From: Dallia pectoralis
Lineage: Eukaryota; Chordata; Actinopteri; Esociformes; Umbridae
Assembly: GCA_029465975.1 (NCBI GenBank)
Contig: CM055762.1
Span: forward strand, 3,765,156 to 3,829,155
DNA: 64,000 nt
Direction: 5' to 3'
Below are positions 24,122-35,007 of this stretch, piece after piece. The notes below the pieces were generated by a model. The model made no database searches. It was not told where the DNA came from and saw only the letters and a program-made list of their open reading frames with translations. The position numbers were made by a program, and so were the translations under genes. Every line of letters starts with the position of its first letter. Within the stretch, counting starts at the first letter, position 1.

Positions 24122-24985
24122 TGTGTTACCTCATTAGGTACACCTTTACAGAGAAATAGTCAGAGAATAGTAGGGTTTAAAATAGAATGATTCTAAAAGA
24201 GGGAAAATATCCAGTGAGCGGCAGGTCTCTAGGCTAAAATGCCTAAGGAGAATGTCCAGACTGGTTCGAGTTGATAGAAAGGCAACAGAAAGTCAAACCA
24301 GCGCTTGTAACACCCAAGAGCATCTCTGAACACACAGCACGTCAAACTTTAAAGCATGTGGCCTACAGCAGCAGAATACCATACCAAGTGCCGTTCTGGT
24401 GAGCTGAGGATTTCTGATTTCTGCTGCGACATTCAGATGGTAGGTCCGTAATTTTACATAAACAACATATGGTCTGGTCCTGACAGTTCAGCCTGGCTCT
24501 GGTGGTGTAATGATCCGAGGGATGTTTTCTTGGCACACTTTCGGCCCTTGAGTACCAATTGAGCATTGTTTAAACGCCACCTCCGACCTGAGTATCGCTG
24601 TCGACCATTTCTACGCCTTTATGTGTACCCGTCATCAAACGGCTACTTGGAGCAGGATAACCCACCACGCCCATAAGCACACAACATCTCAGACTGGTTT
24701 CCTGAACGTGACAATGACAGGTCTCTGTACTCTGGCCTCCACGGTCACCAGATCTCAATCTGTGGTGGAACAAGAGATTTGCATCATAGATGTGCAGCCA
24801 ACAAACCTGCAGCAACTGCAAGAGGCTGTAATGTCAATATGGATCAGCATTTTTCCAGAAAACAAGTTTGCAGCACCTTGTTGAATCTATGCCTCCCAGA
24901 AATAAGACAGTACATCAGTTGTTGTATTTCATATCAATATGGAAAAACGGGACATACAGTATATTTTAGATGAGGTGCCGTTGCA
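24122..24985 (+). pseudogene. Tc1/mariner transposase relic
   Basis: Begins with TTACCTCATTAGGTACACC, resembling the terminal repeat of a fish Tc1-type element. Fragments of a DDE transposase follow in three + frames. SSNGYLEQDNPP (about 24636-24668) corresponds to the conserved aspartate box (QQDNAP in intact relatives). EQEICIIDVQPTNLQQLQEA (about 24770-24828) is close to the C-terminal region. Stops and frameshifts throughout show an old, inactive copy. The right end was not defined. Confidence 0.65.
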
Positions 24986-25400
24986 ACACACCACAGTGAG
25001 AATTAAATAAATATGGTTAATCGACATATAGCAAGATAGATTCTCTTTACTTTGCTAAATCCATGTTGCCTTCTATCTTTAATCAATCAATCCGTAAAAT
25101 GCATTTTATAATGTACTTTTACATCAGCAGTTAAAGTGCTTGTTCAGAGTAGGGTCGAAACCGAGGAAGAACCCTAGTGAGGAACCAAACTATAATCTTC
25201 ACATGGTACCTAGGTCCTGATGTAGAGAAGCATCCCCTCAGCATGATGGTTCCATCATTCTTCTTCATGATGAATATGTTGTTCTCAAGATGATGTCGGC
25301 CGTGTTTTAGTTTTCTGAGATGATATGGTCTCAGTCTCCTACATGCCTTCTAGTAAACGATAGCTGAGTGGTGATGTGAGTTGTTTTCTTTTTCACTGCG

Positions 25401-25962
25401 GTTCTGGGCTATTGTTCCAGTATTGTTCTGGGCCATTGTTCTAGTATTGTTCTGGGCTATTGTTCCAGTATTATTCTGGGCTATTGTTCCAGTATTGTTC
25501 TGGGCTATTGTTCTAGTATTGTTCTGGGCTATTGTTCCAGTATTGTTCTAGGCTATTGTTCCAGTATTGTTCTGGGCTATTGTTCCAGTATTGTTCTGGG
25601 CTATTGTTCCAGTATTGTTCTGGGCTATTGTTCCAGTATTGTTCTGGGCTATTGTTCCAGTATTGTTCTGGGCTATTGTTCCAGTATTGTTCTGGGCTAT
25701 TGTTCCAGTATTGTTCTGGGCTATTGTTCCAGTATTGTTCTGGGCTATTGTTCCAGTATTGTTCTGGGCTATTGTTCCAGTATTGTTCTGGGCTATTGTT
25801 CCAGTATTGTTCTGGGCTATTGTTCCAGTATTGTTCTGGCCTATTGTTCCAGTATTGTTCTGGCCTATTGTTCCAGCATTGTTCTGGGCTATTGTTCCAG
25901 TATTGTTCTGGGCTATTGTTCCAGTATTGTTCTAGTATTGTTCTGGGCTATTGTTCCAGTAT
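25401..25962 (+). repeat. 24-bp minisatellite, about 23 copies
   Basis: The unit is GTTCTGGGCTATTGTTCCAG plus TATT. Variants are GGCC at the left and right ends and one GTTCTAGG. A partial unit lies at about 25929. The 8-residue periodic open frames (CSGLLFQY, and FWAIVPVL in another frame) are translations of the repeat. Confidence 0.95.
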
Positions 25963-27440
25963 GCTCAGACGTGGAAGACCGTAACCCTATTAGAGTTGCC
26001 ATAGAGCTGACTAGTTTCCTCATTGTCTGCATACATCGTTTTTGATGATGACTTTTTTCTAGGCAGATTTACTGTTGTGTCATATTACTTCCATTTCCTC
26101 ATCATCATGGTATATTAATTTTTATTATTAGTTTTTTCATTTGCTTTACATCTTCCTAGTTAGTTGAGTTATACCAAGCAGCTCTGGATTTCCCAGTCAG
26201 GTGTATTTAACCTGAATTAATGTGAAACACTGTGAGGTGGGCTCCACTGAACTAATTATTTTACACAATTGGCTGCACCACAGCTCATTCAGGTGCGATA
26301 AAGCAAAAGTGGTGAATTAATTATGCAAATAATTATTTCCTTTTTAATATTTCTAATTAATGTACAAATATTTGCACAATATTTTTCACATTTTGTTTGA
26401 CCATGGGCATAAAGTTGTAATGAAATCAATCTTCATTTCATGATGTTACACAACCATTTTTTGCGACTACTTATTTTGAGAGTCTAACAGTACTGATTTG
26501 GGCTGGTCATAACCATTTAAATAAAAATAAAAAAACATTTAACTGCACTCCTGTTACACTCGATCAATACATAAAAGTTGCCAATTCTCTCGTCTAAGCT
26601 CAAAACTAGTAATTTGTTTGGCAGTTTGCATTCAGTTGTTACAAAAAAATAACAATGAGTGACCATGTTTTTAAGAAGTCATAATGTTTAATTATTTATT
26701 ATAAAATTAATTTCATGAATGGGGACGTGGGCTATAATGTTGGCTGGACTAATTCGATGTTTCAGTTTTGGAGACAGCCTCCACTGCTAATTCGATATGG
26801 ATAGAAGACCTGTGTAGGGGAGAAGAGATTGGCCCCCAGTGACTCGTGGGGCTCCGCCTCCACTCGAGCATCACCCTTAGTTACCGTCAGCAGAAAGACA
26901 GACATCATCAGCTATCTGCCGGCCTTCCCTGTCCTCGGGCACGTAACTGGAGCACACAGCCAAACAAAATGCAGAACAAACTCTGAGTGTGTGTGTCTCA
27001 AGGTTTTGTGAGCAAGACCGAGGGCTCCCAGTGTCCACGGGGCCCATCCTGCAATCCTGCCCTGCTTGACCCCGATGCCCTCCTCTCTACTCTGCAGTGT
27101 GCAGCTTTATCGTTTCACCGCATCAAACATATAACCCTAATTAGTCAGTTGTCAACAATTCCACAGGAAAGCGTCTGAAACCTGAAAGGCTTTTGCATTT
27201 TCAGCTTTGTTCATTTGAAGGCAATGTCCACCCACTTTTTCAACTGGAGCGAAGACTTTGTAGCACCATTAGTTACCTAACCAGGCAGCGACCTGCCCGC
27301 CCAGCTCTTCCACTCCCAGCTCCTTCACTCCCAGCTCCTCCACTCCACTCCCAGCTGCAGGGTTCTGAGTCTTATCAGAGCTGACTGGCTCTCGCGTCCG
27401 ATTCAGCCCTCTGTTTCATCACTGCACTGCCAGGCACAGC

Positions 27441-27482
27441 ACCACCTCTCTCTCTCTCCTCTCTCCTCTCTCTCCTCTCTTG
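27441..27482 (+). repeat. CT-rich microsatellite
   Basis: CTCTCTCTC runs separated by CCTCTC. Confidence 0.8.
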
Positions 27483-27762
27483 CTGGCTCACACCTCCTTA
27501 GGGAGCTTGAAGTGAAGAGCTCTAATTACTGGGCTTTTTTACGGAAGTGTTGTGTGCTTTGGGATGTTCTGACGGTACAGCAGTTGTGGTATGTGTTACG
27601 GGTGTGGTGTGGTGTTGGGAGGTGTTAGCGGATCTTCCTTCCAGTTCTGATCTGTGGGCTCTTTAGAGTGCAGAGCACTCTGGCTCTCATGTAAAAATGG
27701 ACACTGCCAGTCTGTCTCTTAGCCCCCGGAAGCACGAGGCATTTTTCAAGGCAGGATTTCCA

Positions 27763-27956
27763 GCTTGCTCAGCAAAAAATGGGATTGAGGTTGGTTCAAC
27801 GTACAATTATAAGATGACCCGCTGTGGACGGCGAGTTTTCCTCGTTTTCTATTTTGGAGTTTGTGTAACAAAAGTTAAGGAAACACACAGTCCGCAGCAG
27901 GTCACCTTATAACTGTACGCGGAACCGACCTTCTTGACATTTTTTGCTGAGCAAGC
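27763..27956. repeat. imperfect palindrome, about 69-bp arms with a 56-bp loop
   Basis: The left arm (27763-27831) and the reverse complement of the right arm (27888-27956) share GCTTGCTCAGCAAAAAATG and then alternate matches and substitutions to CGCTGTGGAC/TGCTGCGGAC. Roughly four fifths of the positions match by eye. Short similar-looking frames occur on opposite strands for this reason. It could be a foldback or MITE-like element, or terminal repeats of a deleted transposon. Confidence 0.8.
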
Positions 27957-28639
27957 GGGAAGTCCTCTCACAGCTGGTCGGCTCACAAAAGTGCATTGAG
28001 CAACATTCAATGGGGCCACGCAGAGGATGTGCAAATCCTATCGGAGTCCGGCCAGCGTGAGGCTATCCGAGAACTCGAAGCACACCTTCCATTGCAGGCT
28101 GAATTGAGAGTCACCATTGGGCATGAGAGAATTGATTATTAACACTACCGAATATTTAGAAACTGGAACGGCCGTCTCAGTAGCAGGTGCAAAACACTAC
28201 TAGATTGGATTTGTTTAAGAAAATGTGTGTTGTTAAATATCATGAATGTGTTTTGCCAATTATTCTGTCAGTCTTGTTCTTTTTAAATCCTCCGTTGCGA
28301 ATTCCAATTGTTGGTTACTCTTAAAGTTATTTTTCTGGCAGCCATTTTGAATTGACGACTGGCATTAAGGTGACGTGTAATCGTAGATTTACAGAACTGT
28401 GGCCTGGTTTCTGTGCGGAGGAGTCATGTAAAAAAGTGGCATTCGGGCAAAGCACACAGCACATGCCAAGTTCTCGATATAAATTACAATCAACTCGATT
28501 GTTGGCACACGTGACCGAGCTTCTTGTCCCACCCTGTTACAACCCATAATTGCTTGGCAATAGTCAGTAAAACTCCCCTAATGGATATTCATCTATACCG
28601 ACTACATACCGACAACGAATCCAAATCCTGAAAGTAAGG

Positions 28640-28902
28640 CTAGGTGAAGACAATTCGCCCAGAGTGAAAGGAAAGTTCGTGCAGGGGAGGTTGAAACAAC
28701 AAACACATTTCATTTGGTGGACAGGGTGTAAGCATCACAAATGCCAAAAAGGTGTTCTAGTGGCCGCATGTGACTCAGAAGGTCAGACCAACTTAGGAAT
28801 CGAAAAGAAACGATCCGACATAAAAGTGGAGGTCAAAGCATTTGTGGCGCGGGCGAGGGAACGGGTACTCCGGAGCTCAACCGAGACCGAGCCGATATTA
28901 TG
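28640..28902 (+). pseudogene. Myb/SANT-like fragment, probably the second gene of a Harbinger element
   Basis: An open + frame includes EKKRSDIKVEVKAFVARARE. This resembles the KKKWSDIKVEVK segment of Myb/SANT-domain proteins encoded by PIF/Harbinger transposons, which help the transposase bind DNA. Only the end of such a domain is recognisable, and the conserved tryptophan is replaced by arginine. It lies on the strand opposite the transposase relic to its right. Moderate confidence, without alignment. Confidence 0.4.
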
Positions 28903-29449
28903 AGGGAATCCCTCCTCAGCAGTGGAAGAGGTGGATGGGGACACACGCACAAGCAAGACGCAACGGATGATCCTGGTATTTGATCCCTCGCTTAGTCCCT
29001 CGTTTGAAAAGAGTAAAGCTGATGCATTGATTGACCATTTATGTGCACGAACAATTTAGTCATTTTCTATTGTTTTTAGACACCGTTCTAGTGTCCAGGG
29101 TCTGTGGTGGGTCAGTCCTCGGCGTCTCCACTTCACCTGGTGCCTTACGATCGTCCGGGTCCTCGAAGGCGCAGTCTGGCAATCGCGAAGAGACACCATC
29201 GACGCCATGAATAAGATTGCAGAGGAATGTTCCGTGTGACATGGGCAGTGCATTGGAAGAATTTCCCAGTAAATAGTGTTGTTTGTTACTTCACCATGTG
29301 TTCTGAAAAGCGATGCTTCACATCCACGCGCTGGCGCACGGCAGCTGCTTATGGTTCAAACGCCCGGGGATTGGGGTCGGGGCCAACACAACCGTTAGCG
29401 TCAGCGGATAAAGACACATTCTCTAGCCGGGCCACATTATGTAGCACAG

Positions 29450-30020
29450 CTACACACCCTCACAACGGCCCCGGACCTTTTGAGGCTTGTCTAAAAGGTT
29501 TCCGCCTAAGGAATCGAGGCAGCGCCATCTGCCCTTCAGAAGCCCAATGGTGCGCTCCAGAACAGCGCGTGCCAGGCACATTGTGCTTCCTCTCTGCGCT
29601 CCGCGGGTTGGCTTATGGAGTGAGCAGCCATCCCTCGAGGAGGTTTCCACTGTCATCTGCAAGGTTAGTGAATGGGCTGGGCACCGCGGTGGAGAGAAAT
29701 TGCCATTGATTTCGAATCTCCACATTACTCATCCGTACCTCGAAGCCGTTCATGACACACAGTTCCAGCCTCAGGTCTGGAGCCAACACTGTTGTTTCTC
29801 CGTACGTGTGATTCAGGGGTTGACCCAACAGGCCGAGTCACCGCATTAGTCAGTACCATGTCCGCATCACATATAAGCTGGACATTAATGGAATAATAAT
29901 GCTTTTATGATTAATGAAAGCTAATTCATTCTCACTCGTTGCCCTGGTAGCAACATGATTGCAGTCAATAGCACCGATTTCATTTAGGGAACCAGACATT
30001 GCTGCGAATGTCACTTTTTT
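29450..30020 (-). pseudogene. PIF/Harbinger transposase relic
   Basis: On the minus strand, in order from high to low coordinates, pieces of a HARBI1-like DDE transposase appear in shifting frames. They are SLNEIGAIDCNHVA (first aspartate, about 29940-29990), DADMVLTNAVTRPVGSTPES, LADDSGNLLEGWLLTP (second aspartate region) and VLERTIGLLKGRWRCLD (catalytic glutamate region, about 29515-29565). At least two frameshifts separate them. In intact elements this enzyme excises and inserts the transposon into short A/T-rich targets. The copy is inactive. Confidence 0.75.
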
Positions 30021-30605
30021 ATTTGCCTGTTAACACACTGTAAACTTTATGTTGAGGTGCGTTAATCCAGTTATGTCTCCTAAAATGTCTGGCATTAAGT
30101 GGATAATGATTGGGTGAGATATCCCTGACCTGTCAGTGAATTCCCTGTTTCCAGAAATCGTAGGGTTGTCAGGACTTGAAATGGGACAGACACGGCTTGG
30201 TTCCTGTCAAGCTGGACCCATAACAGCACAGAGAATCAAGGAACGTCTCTTGTTAATCAGAACCGGCTCTAAAGCCCCTCATCATCATTGGGTCATTAAA
30301 TATTGCTGGCCTCTGAAAATGTCCCCTCTCCTAATTCTTCTGTTGGCCAAATCTTCAAACAGTCACTGTGCGCCATTGTGCATCGCAATGTAATCAAATA
30401 ATTCAAAGCTTTCTACATGTTTTACACTCTGCCATCGGAGTCGTTGTTTCTCATTTCGCCTGTGTCTGTTCTGTACAATCCCAAAGTTCGCCTAGAAAGT
30501 GGGAAAGGTCTTTTTTGAGTCTATACAATCTTTAGAAATGTGGCCCCTAGTGACCCAATGATGTAAACAAGTCCATCTGAAGTTTACCCAAGTCACAGAA
30601 TAATG

Positions 30606-30776
30606 CTCCCTACGTCCCATAGTCCCTACGCCCCATAGTTCCTACGTCCCATAGTTCCTACGTCCCATAGTTCCCTACGCCCCATAGTTCCCTACGTCCC
30701 TACGTCCCATAGTTCCCTACGTCCCATAGTTCCCTACGTCCCATAGTTCCCTACGTCCCATAGTCCCTATGTCCCT
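30606..30776 (+). repeat. 17-bp minisatellite, about 10 copies
   Basis: The unit is CCCTACGTCCCATAGTT, with CGCCCC and shortened variants. Confidence 0.93.
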
Positions 30777-31079
30777 AGCAAAAATCCTTAGACTGAGACA
30801 TGGGTGTCCAGTGAAACTGTGGCCCTGAACGGATGAGCCCCGGACAAGGCCCAGCGAGCTGGAAAACAGCCAACCACTCTGGGAAGGTTTAGTTTTACTC
30901 ACAGAGTTATTGAAATTGACGTGGGAGGCAATGGAGAACAACTGCGAGCCAGGTACTCCAACCCCCGAGAAACAATTGGTGAGAGGACATCCCAGGGAAG
31001 ATAAGAGCCCACGCGGCACAGACAGCAGGGCTGAATGTAAAGTCTGAGCCTTCCGATCGCTTTTGTACTCTGGGCCAGA

Positions 31080-31850
31080 CCACACTTAACTAGACCGTGT
31101 CCGAATAGATGCATTTTTAAAAGAGACTTACAAGTGTGTACTGAGCTGCATTTCTAACCCTGATTTGCAGCTCATTCCATAATATAGGAACTCTGTAGGA
31201 GAACGCTCAACCTTTGGCTTTGTGTTTAGACATTCTTGGTATTGGTAATTTGAAGGCCAGCATCTTTTGATCATAGGTTACACTTAAGTATGTCCTCTGT
31301 CCTAATAATGGCCACCTAATCATCCCCATATATGTATATTAATTGGCTTAATCATCACCGTCTCCTCTCCACCAGTAAGCTGGGGTGCGTTCTGGCGCAA
31401 TATGGCTGCTGTCGCGTCATCCAGGTGGATGCTGCACATTGGTGGTGGTTGAGGAGATTCCCCCTTCCATGTAAAGCGCTTTGAGTTCCCAGGAAAAAAG
31501 CGCTATATGAATTATTATTATGTAATGCTGGTCCAATTCAGCGAGGTAGGTAGGAACAAGTTCATGTAATGTTTTATACGTTAACATTAATACTTTAAAG
31601 TCTGTCCTAGCCTCACCAGGCAGCCAATGTAAAGCCGCTAACACCGTAAATGTGGTCAATTGTTTTGGTTGTAGTTATAATTCAACCAGACATGTGTGCA
31701 CTATTTTGAGTTTATTAATTGATTAATCAGGATTACCGGAGAATAGAGCATTGCAGTAATCTAATCTTGAGGTAACAAAGGCATGGAAGATGAACTCACC
31801 AAAAATGTGAATAGACTCGTAGCTATCAAAAACGATTTATTATCCAGGTT
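31080..31850 (-). mobile_element. L2-like LINE relic, minus strand
   Basis: Minus-strand peptides from the end of a non-LTR reverse transcriptase are recognisable. LAALHWLPGEARTDFKVLML and TYKTLHELVPTYLAEL lie at about 31540-31640. A segment equivalent to SRLDYCNALLSG lies at about 31730-31780, and AFSYRVPILWNELQ at about 31150-31205. A plus-strand short-element tail interrupts it at about 31375-31545. The copy is decayed. Confidence 0.65.
31375..31545 (+). mobile_element. SINE- or LINE-like 3' tail nested in the L2 relic
   Basis: Contains CATCCAGGTGGATGCTGCAC, GTAAAGCGCTTTGAGT and AAAAGCGCTATATGAATTAT. This is the characteristic tail of L2-mobilised elements in fish. Orientation is opposite to the surrounding reverse transcriptase fragments, so it is probably a nested insertion. 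The body of the element was not identified. Confidence 0.5.
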
Positions 31851-32049
31851 TGCTCGTGAAAATGTTTATTGTGCAGCATAAATATTAGCAACCACCCCCC
31901 GGTTTTACAGGATGCACGAGAATTTGATCACTAGTATAACTTGGAGGAGAGGCCTCATTTAATGCTGTAAATTCATCAGACTACAGCCAGGTTTTACACA
32001 TAATCATCTGAAGTTTATAATCAGTGATTAGTTCATTTACTGTCTTCTG

Positions 32050-32345
32050 GACAACTGTCATGTCAGCTGTCTTCCCCATGAGTGTGTTTATGTGCTGAAA
32101 CAGACTGAGAGATTAAAGGTTCAGGAAACCATTGCAAAGTAAAGTAAGTCTGTATTATATATTTTTTATCACTCTAATATTTTGAGATACTGGAGTTTAG
32201 ATTTCCATGAGCCGTAAAATGTATTCATCAAGATTAAAACAAAAAAGGCTGGAAATATGTAACTTTGTGTAATGAATCCACAATGTATTAAGGTGTCATA
32301 TATTTAATTGAGTTAATGAAAAAATTTACTTAAAGAACAATATTG
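32050..32345 (+). repeat. dispersed repeat, family uncertain
   Basis: Contains GACTGAGAGATTAAAGGTTC, CAGGAAACCATTGCA and TTTTGAGATACTGGAGTTTA, then an AT-rich end. It resembles a transposon-derived segment common in fish genomes. Assigned from memory only. Confidence 0.35.
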
Positions 32346-34895
32346 TAATTTCCCAAGCTGCACTTGTTGGTGTGTACTGTTACCGGTGTACTTTGTTGTG
32401 TTTGTGTACATAGGCGGTATATAAATGACAATGCTTTTTATACATAGTACCCAACCTTAATGGTTTTCAGAAGTATCGAGACAATTGGCTTAACACTTGT
32501 TTTTCATTTGTTCTGTGTGTTTGTAACACCATAACTTTTAGTTATCTTAATGACAATGATTTAAAACATAATTTAAAGTACAGCAATCTTCAGAACCAAA
32601 CACATGACTGAAATAGGTTTTGTTGTACAATCATGATTATACGTATTACTAAAGGCGTGCACCCCACTAACAGCCCCGCGTGGAAACATTACTCACCACT
32701 CGTTAAAGTATTACTACATGTCTGTTTGTATGAAAAGTGTAAACATTACTAAATGTTAAAACTAATATGAACATTACTGCTCTGAAATAGATGCTTAGAA
32801 TCTATATTTAAATGTCCTAATTCTTTAAAGAAAATATTCTTCGGTGTCTTAATACTCTCCGTTCAGAGGGCATTCTAAATCAATAGTTTGATGGCCAGAA
32901 TTGTTCTGGGGTTTTTATTATACAGACAGATACATGTACTTCACATTATTAATGGTTTACAATATACAAGGAATATGGTTTAAAGTACAATAAGCAGGGA
33001 CGGTTACTAAGCACTATGCTAAGCATAAACACAGGGAGCGATGAAGACGAAGGGCAACCCAACAGCCCGCGGGGAGAGAGGGAGGAAGGGAGGCACCCAG
33101 TACAAGTCCTCATGGCATGTTGGCAGCGTTACAAGTCTGAGCAATGGAGTATTTGATCCTGTTATAACGTCTGACTTGTTTGGAAAAGTTGGTGACCTAA
33201 TAGCACAACTTTACTGTGAAGTTACTTTCCCATCAAATAGATAGAATGACCCGCTCTTTGGCCTTGTTCCTTCTGCCGATCCGTCCGGTTGTTTGCGGAT
33301 AATACACACTCATCTTGTCTCTTTACAGCCACGGTTCATAAGCTTTTTTAAGTGTCAGTGCCGCTCAATTCTGACATGAACTGACTGCACCCGACTCACC
33401 CGCTCGGGCGCGTTTTTACCACGGAGTCTACGATCTTATCTTCTCGAGTACTCCCCGCGCAGAGGCCTTGTACTTCCAGGGTCTTGTTACCGCGGTTTCA
33501 GAGTGTAGGCAAACATAGTGAATTAGTAGTTCCGCTGTGTTCCCGGGCGTTTATGCATTCAGCTCACCGCGAGCAAAGCTTGTTTAGGGAGCTCCACGTG
33601 AGCTCAATTTCTTGTCCTTCTCGAGTCAAACCGAGTCACAGAATTACGCTGATTAATCGATTGGTTAAGTCGGCCTCGTCGCAGTTCGGGGACTCGAGGG
33701 GAACTGCTGTTAATGTTGCCGGGGCAACTGAGGTAATGAACAGAGCGGTGCTCCGGGCCTTCCGATGCCATATTAGCCCGGAGCTACTGCCTATTTTATG
33801 TACAGGGTTTTCTCTTAGCGGTCACATGGGGGTAGCTGAGGCGACGCTGACTGCATGTTTCTATTGTGTCTGCCGCCCGATATCGATTTTGTGACCCTCT
33901 CAGTGGATTGAAAGTGGCCTCGCTACAGGTCCCCGGGTGTCAGTTGCCGTCTGGCGACCGGGCAGGCTGTAAACGGGACCGGGTATGCAGTCCAATCCAC
34001 CGTGTGAACGCTGTGGCGTCTCCCTGAGCCCGGACGGGGATTTAACCGCTGCTTGAGGCTGATAACGAAGAACAGGCGCTTTTGAACGCGCATCTTTGAG
34101 CGAAACCGCTAAGCGCTCGCTACGCGGCGTAATGAGGGAGGAAAAGGTGTGGATTTAGGGGATTATGTTTTGTGGTTTATTGCTAAAAAAACAAAATACG
34201 TGCGGTTTCCGCGTCAGTGTGAATTACAGAGAGGACGTTGTAATCCCCTGTTGCCTCGACCTTCGTCTAAATACGAGAGCGCAAATTCAGCGGAGGAGCA
34301 GAGCGGGAGAGGAAAAGTAACAAGCGTCTTGTTTTTTCCTGACCCTATCAACCCTCCCGGGAGAGGCTTCGGGTGCGAGAGAGTTTGGCTCTGAACTAAC
34401 AGCGAAAGGGCAATCTGGAGAAAGCAGCTTTTCCTCTCCTGTAATAAAACACTAGCGGCGATTACTGGTGGGAAAACCCCTGCATTCTCCTGCGCCACCT
34501 CCCCAGATGGGCCACAATCAGACTCTTTCAGAAGCCCGGCTATGAATGGCTTTCCTTCCGCGACCACGCCGCAACCTCAACCCCCGTGGCCTTAATTGGG
34601 TTACCAGATACCTTCAACCGTACCTCTCCCAGGGGCCACTTCCCACAGCTTTTCTGGTCGTCGCTCACTTTCTTAGACGAAGCGGACTTCATTAGCTGAG
34701 CGACTGAAGGGTCAACAATGTTGCCAAATCAATTCATTGTATAACACGTAATTAGGTTTAACGATGAATCCATCATGTGCCCGGGGATAACGATCAAATT
34801 AGCTTTTTTTTACATTTCGCTCCCATGCTCACGTCTCTTTGCTTTTTTTCCGGGTTCTCCCTTGTGCTCCCTCTCTCTTTCCCGGATGAAAACAG

Positions 34896-35007
34896 GTGCG
34901 TGTGATTATCACCGACGAGAACGACTGTGTTCCCGAGTTTCTGCAGTCAATTTACAGCAAAGACGGTGTTCCGGAGACGGTAACCACGGCAACGTCTCTG
35001 CTACAGG
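34896..35007 (+). CDS. cadherin exon D: EC-b/EC-c linker
   Basis: The acceptor is AAAACAG with a CT-rich stretch 20-40 bases upstream; the donor GTGAGT starts at 35008. Phase 0 in, one base out. It encodes VRVIITDENDCVPEF, the canonical linker with a cysteine in place of the second asparagine. EC-c starts SIYSKDGVPETVTTATSLLQ. At 112 bp it is the smallest exon here and is isolated by introns of 11.1 and 2.8 kb. Confidence 0.92.

Larger units (their letters stand above)
23766..34895 (+). other. intron C-D (11,130 bp)
   Basis: The largest intron in the window. It holds a Tc1/mariner relic, a 24-bp minisatellite, an inverted-repeat palindrome, Harbinger relics, a 17-bp array, an L2 relic with a nested tail and a further dispersed repeat (each listed separately). 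The stretches 25963-27440, 30020-30600 and 32345-34880 show no gene or clear repeat. The last of these is relatively GC-rich and contains no recognised exon. It ends in TTTCCCGGATGAAAACAG. Confidence 0.8.

Noticed and set aside
25532..25984. 150-codon frame of CSGLLFQY repeats
   Set aside because: It is the 24-bp intronic minisatellite read as protein, inside an intron fixed by exons C and D.
29227..29849. Plus-strand frames of 160 and 120 codons
   Set aside because: Antisense shadows of the Harbinger transposase relic on the minus strand.
33041..34567. GC-balanced stretch with several medium frames, considered as missed exons between C and D
   Set aside because: Exons C and D already join in phase and restore the family sequence, so no coding exon is needed. 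No cadherin motif is present.
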